In this document: positions 33,349 through 41,387 of the stretch, piece after piece | Position numbering within the stretch: the first letter of the stretch is position 1 | How the letters are laid out: each line of letters starts with the position of its first letter | Origin: an uncultured Akkermansia sp. | Lineage (GTDB): Bacteria > Verrucomicrobiota > Verrucomicrobiia > Verrucomicrobiales > Akkermansiaceae | DNA: 43,152 nt | Direction of reading: 5' to 3' | Assembly: GCA_947626635.1 (NCBI GenBank) | Contig: CANQSY010000007.1 | Coordinates: forward strand, 1-43,152 | Notes under the pieces: model-generated | Told to the model about the DNA's origin: nothing | What the model saw: only the letters and a program-made list of their open reading frames with translations | Database searches by the model: none | Program-made: the position numbers and the translations under genes

Positions 33349-36300
33349 ATGGGGGAGACCGATATTCGCATTATCCTGAGTGACGCCCGCAACAAAGGCT
33401 GGAGTGATCAAGCGCTGGTTCAGCGAGCTATGGATTTGACGCGCCTCGTCAATGGGGCTTCTCTCAAATATTTGCATACGGAAGAACGCCTCTTTCTCTC
33501 TGCCATGGCGCGGCTCGTGCAGGATCCCACGGAGCGCCGCTTCGTGCAGCAACTCTGCAAAAACGTGCTCAACGGCAAGGCAGAAACGGCAAACGAGGAG
33601 CTTCGACGACTGTTGGACCAGCATGGCGGCGTGCCCACGTTCTTCAGTTCAATGGGACGCTTGCGCATCAAGGCTGCGGGGATGGCGCCGCGGGGGATGC
33701 AGGGCGCCGCGATAGCCGAGGTGAAGCGGGTTTTTCGTGCCACGTTCGGGGAGTTGCTCCTACCTGCGCAACCGAGCAAAATCTACCGTCGCGCCGATGC
33801 CTTTCTGAAGGATGGACTTCGACTGCTGCTCTCCCCCCTCTCCCCCGACGTTTTCGGCAACAAGAGCGCAGAACGCTACGCGCAATGCCTGCGCGCCCTC
33901 ATCCAAAAGCAGAAAGGCGTTGGTATCGTCGTGCAAACGCACCGACTCTGTCCGACTCTCTCCCCGGCGTCTCCCGAGTTCGGCACCCGACGTCTCGCAG
34001 AATCCCTCATTCCCATTGTTCACGAGGCGCAGCAGACGACAAACTGTCCGGTCGTGATACAGCCACACTGCGGGGATACGCTGGCTCTCGTTGCGGATGC
34101 CGTCAGACTCGTGCTGGACAACCAGGAGACCCGGGATGCCGACGTGTGGCTTGAGCTGCCGGCGTACTTGCGCACGAGCATGATCGTGCTGCGTGGGCTT
34201 GTGGAATGGGCTGAGGCGCGGGCAAAGCGCGGAGCTTCTCCGCTCAAGATTCTCTTGGTTAAAGGCGACCGATGGGAGACCGAGCGCGCAAGCAGCGCTT
34301 ACTACGGCACATCTTCCCAGCTCTGCGCCAGCAAGGCAGAGACGGATATCAGCTACACCCGCCTGCTCAACGCCGCCATGGACAGCCCCTCGGCAGCAAT
34401 CGTGCCCGTCATAGGCACGCAAGACCTCGTGCAACTCTGCTATGGTGTTCTGCGTTGGATTCGGTCCGGTCGCGACAACCTGCCGCCGCTCTCCCTCCTC
34501 TACGGCTTCGGCAATCACGTGGGGAGACTATTTTCTCACCTCGGATGTCCGGTCCATCTTCTTTCGAACGTGGCGACGGAAGAAGCGGAGGATCGCCTCT
34601 TCGAGCAGCATCTCCTCGACGTGCTGCACGAGCTTTCGCGTCCGGGAGGCTTCCTCACAGCCGGTTATGCGCCGGATGCCTCCGAAACGAATTGGGCGGG
34701 TAAATCCAAGCCGCTCATGGCGGCAAACAGTCCGCTTGAGACACACGGGGAGTCAACGTCCACGCCGACGGGAGATTGGCAACCCGGCAATATGGGCAGT
34801 CTCCTCAACCGCGCCGAGGTCAACCGCTTCTATGCCGTCGCTCAGGCCGAAAAAGAACGCACGCAGGCTCCCATCCCTCTCGTGGTCGGTGGCGAGCAGC
34901 TGCAAAGTCCCCTCATCTGTATCCATCGCTCTCTCACCGTTCCCCGCCTTGAAGACTACCGCTTCACAAGCGCCGACTACGCCGCCGTGGAACGCGCCGT
35001 GGAGCTGGCGGGTAACGCCGCGCGCGCACGCATCCCCGACGCGGAAGAGCGACGGGCGGCATTACGCCGCGCCGCTAAGGAGCTGCGCCGCCGCCACGTA
35101 GAGATATCGGCGCTACTGGCACGCGACGCAGGATTCACCCTGCCGGATGCCGAACGCGAGGTCCGCGATGCGGTGGATGCCCTCCGCTACCACAGCGCAG
35201 AGGGCGAGGACATCAATGGCTTGTTGGACGGCACGTCTCCGGACCCGCTCGGCATTGTTGTTGTCTCCACCGGCTCGGCAAATCCGCTCACTGAGGCGGC
35301 GAATTCTATCGCGGCAGCCTGGATGGCGGGCAACAGCATCATCTACAAACCCATCGCCTATACGACCCTCCTCGGCAAAAACTTTGCTGAGTTGCTGAAA
35401 GCCGCCGGTGTCCACTTGATTTTTCTTCCTTGCATCGACAACGAGATTGCTCAAAAGCTCGTGACGGACCCGCGGGTGAAAGCCGTGCTCTGCACCGACA
35501 CGCAGGAAACGGCCTACCATTACAGCTCGCATGCACCGCGCTCATCGGTCTTTTGCTCTCCCCTCCACGGTCCATCCGTCTATCTCGCTGCATCGTGCGA
35601 CTGGCAGAATGCCGTGCGTGAGTTAGTCTCCGTGGGTCTTTTCCGCAGCGGACAGAGCCCCTCGTGTCCGCACGTCATTCTCGTGCACCAAGAGCTCTAC
35701 GAGAGCCCCGACTTCCGCACCGCCATTGAGGATGCCGTCAGCAGCTACGAGGCAAAACCAACTTGGCTGGAAGGGGCCGATCTGGGTCCACTGTCTACTC
35801 CCCTTCATGAGGGAGAGCGTCAGCTGCTCACCTCCCTCTCCGCCTCGGAGAACTGTCGGGTCAAGCCGCGCGGCGCCGAGCCGGGCACTCAGATCTGGAG
35901 TGCCGGACTGGTGGATGAAGTGCTCCATCAACCCGCTGTTCTGCAGCATGGGATGCGCCTTCCTTTGCTCGGTCTCGCCCGCGTGTCGGGTTCAAAAGAA
36001 GCCGCCGACATCCAGCGACGACTTGCGAACGGCTCCCGTGCTGTGATCTACTCACGCGACAAGGAGGAAATCGCAGAGTGGGAGCGAGAGGTGGCCTGCC
36101 GCGGCATTGCCGTCAACTGCGCTCCTTACTGGCGACCCGGCATTCTTCCCGTCCCGATGTGGACCACTTCGCTCCACGCGGCCACGGGGCCGCTCTGCGG
36201 TTCAACAAACGCCACGGTAGCGCTCTGCAACTGGACGGAATCAGCACGCCCATCTGTACGTAGCGCCAGACGCCACCTCAACTTTGACCCCAAGGATGTT

Positions 36301-36825
36301 CTGCCGCCGTCCTCCGGAGTTGAGGGAGCGATGCGTCTTTCTTCAGCAGCTGACTCCCTATCCTATTGGTGGGAAAATGAGTTTTCGGTCACCAAGGAAT
36401 TTTCGGCGGCGGACGGTCTGTCCGTGGTTACTTTTTATTCGCCTGTGCGGCAAATGTTGCGCGTAGAGAAAACCATGTCGGACGTTGACTTGGCGATTTA
36501 CCTGATGGCAGCGATGCAGGTACGCAGTCAGGTGGAGCTCAGTCTCGCCGCGCCGCGCTCATGGCTCACGATGTTTGCGGAGCAGTACGGCGTTTCCGTT
36601 GACGTTCAGAATCGAGATGAATTTGAGGCGGGTTTCCCCGCCCTCGCAGCGCACGCTGTCCTCCTGCGCGACCCGGCAGCCGATGACCAAACGGTGGCGC
36701 TTGCCGCCGCCTGCGGACTGCGCATGCAGACCTCGCCTGTGTTGGCCAATGGACGCATTGAGATGCTGCGTCACGTGGTGGAGCACGTGCGCGTTACACG
36801 TCTCTCCACCGAGCAGGAATTTTGA
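33349..36825 (+). CDS. PutA-like bifunctional proline dehydrogenase / P5C dehydrogenase fold protein with divergent active sites
   Basis: PRODH-like: PLKILLVKGDRWETERASSAYYG...SKAETDISYTRLLNAAM. ALDH-like: NPLTEAANSIAAAWMAGNSIIYKPIAYTTLLGKNFAELLKAAGV. ORF opens at 33061; an ATG at 33337 or 33349 fits the upstream promoter. Confidence 0.78.
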   Translation: MGETDIRIILSDARNKGWSDQALVQRAMDLTRLVNGASLKYLHTEERLFLSAMARLVQDPTERRFVQQLCKNVLNGKAETANEELRRLLDQHGGVPTFFSSMGRLRIKAAGMAPRGMQGAAIAEVKRVFRATFGELLLPAQPSKIYRRADAFLKDGLRLLLSPLSPDVFGNKSAERYAQCLRALIQKQKGVGIVVQTHRLCPTLSPASPEFGTRRLAESLIPIVHEAQQTTNCPVVIQPHCGDTLALVADAVRLVLDNQETRDADVWLELPAYLRTSMIVLRGLVEWAEARAKRGASPLKILLVKGDRWETERASSAYYGTSSQLCASKAETDISYTRLLNAAMDSPSAAIVPVIGTQDLVQLCYGVLRWIRSGRDNLPPLSLLYGFGNHVGRLFSHLGCPVHLLSNVATEEAEDRLFEQHLLDVLHELSRPGGFLTAGYAPDASETNWAGKSKPLMAANSPLETHGESTSTPTGDWQPGNMGSLLNRAEVNRFYAVAQAEKERTQAPIPLVVGGEQLQSPLICIHRSLTVPRLEDYRFTSADYAAVERAVELAGNAARARIPDAEERRAALRRAAKELRRRHVEISALLARDAGFTLPDAEREVRDAVDALRYHSAEGEDINGLLDGTSPDPLGIVVVSTGSANPLTEAANSIAAAWMAGNSIIYKPIAYTTLLGKNFAELLKAAGVHLIFLPCIDNEIAQKLVTDPRVKAVLCTDTQETAYHYSSHAPRSSVFCSPLHGPSVYLAASCDWQNAVRELVSVGLFRSGQSPSCPHVILVHQELYESPDFRTAIEDAVSSYEAKPTWLEGADLGPLSTPLHEGERQLLTSLSASENCRVKPRGAEPGTQIWSAGLVDEVLHQPAVLQHGMRLPLLGLARVSGSKEAADIQRRLANGSRAVIYSRDKEEIAEWEREVACRGIAVNCAPYWRPGILPVPMWTTSLHAATGPLCGSTNATVALCNWTESARPSVRSARRHLNFDPKDVLPPSSGVEGAMRLSSAADSLSYWWENEFSVTKEFSAADGLSVVTFYSPVRQMLRVEKTMSDVDLAIYLMAAMQVRSQVELSLAAPRSWLTMFAEQYGVSVDVQNRDEFEAGFPALAAHAVLLRDPAADDQTVALAAACGLRMQTSPVLANGRIEMLRHVVEHVRVTRLSTEQEF

Positions 36826-36909
36826 CGTCCTTTCTCCTCCCGGGCACGAAAAAGATCATGCTGCCTCGCTTTCCCTATAAGAGCGCGCAGCATCGCCGAT
36901 CCGCCTGAC

Positions 36910-36937
36910 TTGCAATTTGCCCGTGCTGTGGTATGAT
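36910..36937 (+). promoter_or_regulatory. Sigma70-like promoter of queD (TTGCAA-N16-TATGAT, 6 nt before ATG)
   Basis: TTGCAA tttgcccgtgctgtgg TATGAT gacggc ATG. Confidence 0.75.
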
Positions 36938-36943
36938 GACGGC

Positions 36944-37396
36944 ATGTACCGCATCTGCAAGAGGATTGAGTTGGAGAGCGGGCACCTCCTCTCCAAGCAC
37001 CCGGGCAACTGTCAATTTCCCCACGGCCACACCCGCAGCGTGGAACTCGTATTCGTCGCCGATTCGCTCGACTCTCATGATATGGTGGTGGATTTCAAGG
37101 CTGTCAGCGAAATGCTTAACCCTTTCCTTCAAACCTTCGACCACTCGCTCTGCATGAACACGGATGATCCGCACTTCCCGACCTTCCGCGAAGTGTACGG
37201 CGAGCGCATCATCCCCTTCCCCCACAAGGACCCGACGAGTGAAGCCATGGCCGAGCTCGTCTTCCGGAAAGCGCAGCAGGCTCTTCGCGCTGCGATGGTC
37301 GGCGAATGCTCCTTCCCGGTGCGCGAGTGCGTGAAGCTGGAGCGTGTGCGCGTGTGGGAAACCAGCTCAAGTTGGGCAGAGTACAGCGAATCATGA
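36944..37396 (+). CDS. queD: 6-carboxy-tetrahydropterin synthase / 6-pyruvoyl tetrahydropterin synthase family (QueD-like)
   Basis: MYRICKRIELESGHLLSKHPGNCQFPHGHTRSVEL: H + C...HGH metal/catalytic motif; MVVDFKAVSEML; DHSLCMN; PTSEAMAELVF; VWETSSSWAEY. Confidence 0.88.
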   Translation: MYRICKRIELESGHLLSKHPGNCQFPHGHTRSVELVFVADSLDSHDMVVDFKAVSEMLNPFLQTFDHSLCMNTDDPHFPTFREVYGERIIPFPHKDPTSEAMAELVFRKAQQALRAAMVGECSFPVRECVKLERVRVWETSSSWAEYSES

Positions 37397-37592
37397 ATCG
37401 AGGGAAGAGCAGGATGCTCACCCATCATTCCCGCTTCTCGTCGGAAGCGACAAACGGACATAGAGCCGTTGGGTCGGCGAAAAGAAATCCGGCTCACCGT
37501 TATCCGTCCATGCTACCTGCCGACAGCGCCCTCATCCGACTTTCACCGCATGACGAGTTGCCTCCTGAACACCTCAATCACGCCTTCCCCCT

Positions 37593-38279
37593 ATGCAACA
37601 AAGTTGGTTAAAACGAAAGCAACAAAGTGATCTCGTGCTCTATATGCTCGGCTGGGCGTCTAACCCCAATGCGGTTCTGCATATTGATCCACCCAACTGT
37701 GACGTGCTGGCCGTGTATGATTACCGGGAAGCGGCGCCGCTGCGAGCGGAGGATTTTGCAAATTACCGACGCATTTACTTATTCGCATGGTCATTCGGCG
37801 TATGGGCTGCGGAGCAATATTGCAGGCAGTTGCCGCTCTACCGAGCCATCGCCCTGAACGGCACGCCGTACCCGGTTTCCGATGAATACGGCATGCGCCT
37901 GCGTGTGGTGTTGCGCACGATGCAAGGCCTCGCCCGCACAGGAGCGACGCCTTTCGATGAACAAGCCTACGAAAAGGGGCGCGTCATGCCTTCGGGACCC
38001 TACCCGGATCGCACGATTGATGAAAAAATCGATGAGCTCACCACACTGGCGGAACAAAGTCGCCAAAACTCCTCCGCGAACATTCATTGGCACAAGGCCT
38101 ACATCGGCGATAAAGATGAAATTTTTCCCCCGGCAAAGATGGAAGCCTATTGGAGCCGCGTAGGGCTCGGCACCCATTTCTCCTCCTATCACTACCCATT
38201 CGCCCATGCGCACATTGTGCTCGATCATCTGGAGCCGTCCCAAACGGATGACGCACGGTCGTCTGTTGAACTTCTGTAG
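37593..38279 (+). CDS. DUF452/BioG-like alpha/beta hydrolase (putative pimeloyl-ACP methyl ester esterase)
   Basis: LVLYMLGWASNPNAV...DVLAVYDYREA...YRRIYLFAWSFGVWAAEQ: BioG-like nucleophile elbow; C-terminal FAHAHIVLDHL. Confidence 0.7.
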   Translation: MQQSWLKRKQQSDLVLYMLGWASNPNAVLHIDPPNCDVLAVYDYREAAPLRAEDFANYRRIYLFAWSFGVWAAEQYCRQLPLYRAIALNGTPYPVSDEYGMRLRVVLRTMQGLARTGATPFDEQAYEKGRVMPSGPYPDRTIDEKIDELTTLAEQSRQNSSANIHWHKAYIGDKDEIFPPAKMEAYWSRVGLGTHFSSYHYPFAHAHIVLDHLEPSQTDDARSSVELL

Positions 38280-38446
38280 AGTTACCACAGACGCTTTGCG
38301 GACCCATCGGACAAGCTTTCGTTTACGTGACATCCCATCATTCTGCTCGTCACCGTCCAGCGAAAACTCACAGATGCCGGATAAACCCGCAAAAAAAGGT
38401 TGCCAAACATGTAATTTCGGAGTACCCTAGGGGCGCGAAGGTTGAT

Positions 38447-39790
38447 ATGGACGAAAGCAAACAAGAAGCAACGGTTGCCTTTGATCTTTCAGAGTTGACG
38501 GAATTTCAGTTCGGACCGGATTGGGCTCGGGCGAGCGCCTCTTCCCCCCAGACGCGTTTTGCTCAGACGAACCGCGCGGAGCGGGAGCGCAAGCATTCCT
38601 CCGGTCCTCGTGACAACCGCAATCGTCCGCCGCGCCACCGCGAGGGCTCACTCTCCCACGGACGAGGAGAACGGCGGGATGCCCAGCGCCGCGAACTGCC
38701 GGAACCGGCCACAGGTCTGCGCGTCGAGGTTCGTCCCTGCAACCCGATTCTTGCTCTCTTTGCCACCGAGATACAGCGTCAGAAACGCGCCCTTTCCCTG
38801 CTGGATCTCTCTCGTGTGGTCGTCGCCAAAAAGGAGCGATATGATCTCGTCTTCATGAAGCAGGAGGGAGGTCCGATGCTCATCCACTCGCTGCGCGAAG
38901 ATGGCGCATGCTGGCTTACTGAAGCCGAGGCCCTCGCCTACATCCACCGGGCCCCGTGGTTGAGTGAATTTTATTCGACTGAGCAAGTGCAGGTGGAGCC
39001 GCCTAAAGGTACATTCACTGCCATCGCCGTCTGCTCGCTCGGCGGAGAGGTCATCGGACCCGTCAACTGGCATGGCTACCAGCCCACCATTACTCAGCTC
39101 TACAAGGAGAAATACTCTTCGATGCCCATGAGCGCCTTCCGCGCGGCCATCAACGTCAACAAGGATGAAACCGCCGTCCAGCAGTGGCTGCAGGACGCGT
39201 CCACTCGCACGGTCTGGCACCCCACTCGCGAAGAGGATCGTCAAAAAGTCCTCTCCGATATGAAGGAGGTCGAGCAGGACTTCCGTGATCACCATTATTC
39301 GCAAGTCTACGAAGTGGTGGAGAAGGTGTTTATCAACGGAGCAACACCTCCTTCTCGCCTCTCTCCGGGACTCGCCGCGCACCTCTCTATCCTTTCCGGC
39401 AAGCACCGCCGCAACCCCCAAATCCTTATCCCCAACCTCTGCCACGGTCTCGCACGGCATCACATGCCTATCTACAAATGGCACGGTCACCACTACACCG
39501 GACCCAACCGCATTCGTGCCGTTCCGGCTGAGACAGTGCTGGCAGATCGCATGGCTGCTATTCTGAAGTGGAGTCAGGAGAACTCCGGTAAGAAAGCGGA
39601 TGCCATGTTTGCTGAACTCTCCGGCGTACCGGCCGGCACTGATGAGGCTTCCAAGCAAGCGGCAGCCGATGCGTACGCTCCCTATACGGCTGACATGATC
39701 TGGCTCATGGAACAGGGCTTTATTCTCGTGACCAACGACAACTCTGTTTGGTTCCCCAAGGGTGACGCCTCCCCGGAGAAAAAGGCGTAA
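38447..39790 (+). CDS. Uncharacterised protein, basic Arg-rich linker N-terminus and conserved-looking C-terminal region
   Basis: Long ORF downstream of bioG-like. MDESKQEATVAFDLSELTEFQFGPDWA, then RAERERKHSSGPRDNRNRPPRHREGSLSHGRGERRDAQRR, then folded region VIGPVNWHGYQPTITQLYKEKYSSMPMSAFRAAI.... ORF track begins at 38327. Confidence 0.75.
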   Translation: MDESKQEATVAFDLSELTEFQFGPDWARASASSPQTRFAQTNRAERERKHSSGPRDNRNRPPRHREGSLSHGRGERRDAQRRELPEPATGLRVEVRPCNPILALFATEIQRQKRALSLLDLSRVVVAKKERYDLVFMKQEGGPMLIHSLREDGACWLTEAEALAYIHRAPWLSEFYSTEQVQVEPPKGTFTAIAVCSLGGEVIGPVNWHGYQPTITQLYKEKYSSMPMSAFRAAINVNKDETAVQQWLQDASTRTVWHPTREEDRQKVLSDMKEVEQDFRDHHYSQVYEVVEKVFINGATPPSRLSPGLAAHLSILSGKHRRNPQILIPNLCHGLARHHMPIYKWHGHHYTGPNRIRAVPAETVLADRMAAILKWSQENSGKKADAMFAELSGVPAGTDEASKQAAADAYAPYTADMIWLMEQGFILVTNDNSVWFPKGDASPEKKA

Positions 39791-39977
39791 TGAATCAACG
39801 TTCTTCTGACTGCGGCGACATTCTCGCTCGGTTCAGGATGTCGCTTTATCGCAAGGGGGAGCTCGTGGCGTCTGTGTCTTCTTCGCGTTTTCCGTCCGGA
39901 AGTTCCGTCTCTATCATGATGGACTGAATGGTTCTTGAAAATGACGTGTAACGACAATCAAACTTTCTGAAATTTTT

Positions 39978-40008
39978 ATTTGTCAACCGACAAATGCTAG
40001 AGTAGAAT
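39978..40008 (+). promoter_or_regulatory. Promoter (TTGTCA-N17-TAGAAT) overlapped by perfect inverted repeat ATTTGTC-aacc-GACAAAT
   Basis: Inverted repeat 39978-39984/39989-39995 spans the -35 (39980-39985); -10 at 40003-40008; ATG at 40019. Confidence 0.6.
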
Positions 40009-40018
40009 AAGGTTTGTT

Positions 40019-40480
40019 ATGAAGGGGACAATCCTTATGTTGGCGTGTGCAACGGCTGTTGGCATCATGCTCGTGATGTGTTCCACACCGTATGGGTCGG
40101 TGAGCGAGCACGGTGTACGAGAGGCCTTGGCGTCCCCGCAGCTTGCGATTACGCCGCGCATTCCGGGCTGGCTTCTTTCGAAGCGGGAGGTGTACAAGCT
40201 GACTGCCGAGCAGGCGGCGCGTGTACGAGAAATTCTCAACGTGGATAAAGTCCGCGAGGTAGGCGAAGAATTCTACCGTTCAGAAACGCAGGGAAACCGC
40301 AAGGACGACTCCCCCTACATCTTTTACTTGTACGCTCAGAATGGTCAATCACTGGGCGGCAGAATCCTGGGGGAGCGGGTGCTTATGGATGACTTTACGC
40401 TCTCGGACCAGGAGTGTGCGGAGCTCTACACGCTGCTCAAACCCCAGTTGGCCCGGATTTTTCCGAAGGTTGTTCGCTAG
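40019..40480 (+). CDS. Uncharacterised secreted or membrane-anchored protein (153 aa)
   Basis: Hydrophobic N-terminus MKGTILMLACATAVGIMLVMCS; own promoter. Confidence 0.65.
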   Translation: MKGTILMLACATAVGIMLVMCSTPYGSVSEHGVREALASPQLAITPRIPGWLLSKREVYKLTAEQAARVREILNVDKVREVGEEFYRSETQGNRKDDSPYIFYLYAQNGQSLGGRILGERVLMDDFTLSDQECAELYTLLKPQLARIFPKVVR

Positions 40481-41387
40481 CCCGGCGAGAGGCGAGTTGC
40501 TCCTCCCGGGTGGCTAACGCCAGTTGAACCGCGTTGGCAAAATTATGGCAGAACACGTAGCACACGGGTCCGATGTATGCGAGAGGCGACGCATAAGGTT
40601 GATTGGCGATGTAGAGGGTGAGCACGGTATTTTTCTGTCCAAGACCTTGTGAGCATTCGCGTTTGAGATCCGGGTAGCCCAGCCGATAACCGGCAATGAA
40701 CCCGAAGGCGCAGATAACGGCTGCCCCCAGCATCATGGGCCACATATCATGAAACTCATACCCGCGGTCCACAATCTTTTGCACCCCACTGCTGGAAACG
40801 ACGAGAAGGTTCAGCACCCAAATGCCCAGCGAAACGTCCCGAAGCTTGGGCGCCCACCCACGGCACGCCGGGTACACCCAACGCAACAACGCAGACACGA
40901 GCGCCGGGATGCAAAGTACCATGAATATCTGCTGCGCCACAAGATAACATACCTCCCCATAACTCATCTCCCCACCATGCACCACGAGCGGCAACACAAA
41001 CGGCGTTACCACGGCAAAGACAACCTGACTGATAATCATCGCCGTCGTACAGAACTCGACATCCCCCCTCAATAAGGCCACAATGATAGGTATCGCTGAG
41101 GCGATGGGCGCTGCCGCGCAGTAGTACAACGACTCCGCCAAGATGGGATATCCCGCCCATGACACCGGCAGCCAAAAGCCGATACCCGTTAGCTGAATCG
41201 CCAAAATGAGCCACAAATGCATGCGCCTCGGTTTGAGCTTCTTGACATCCAACCCGATAAAGGTAATGCTGAGCATAATGGCTATGCCGATAGGCAGCCA
41301 CCAGACGAAGGGAGCTATCTCGCGATGGAAGCAAGCCCCCACGACAAAGGCCAGCAGCATACTCAGACTGCGTATATGCTGAATCAT
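40437..41387 (-). CDS. BASS-family (bile acid:sodium symporter-like) transporter
   Basis: 9-10 TM segments; GLGQKNTVLTLYIANQPYASPLAYIGPVCYVFCHNFANAVQLA resembles the BASS/SBF C-terminal TM motif. Confidence 0.75.
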   Translation of the reverse strand: MIQHIRSLSMLLAFVVGACFHREIAPFVWWLPIGIAIMLSITFIGLDVKKLKPRRMHLWLILAIQLTGIGFWLPVSWAGYPILAESLYYCAAAPIASAIPIIVALLRGDVEFCTTAMIISQVVFAVVTPFVLPLVVHGGEMSYGEVCYLVAQQIFMVLCIPALVSALLRWVYPACRGWAPKLRDVSLGIWVLNLLVVSSSGVQKIVDRGYEFHDMWPMMLGAAVICAFGFIAGYRLGYPDLKRECSQGLGQKNTVLTLYIANQPYASPLAYIGPVCYVFCHNFANAVQLALATREEQLASRRASEQPSEKSGPTGV

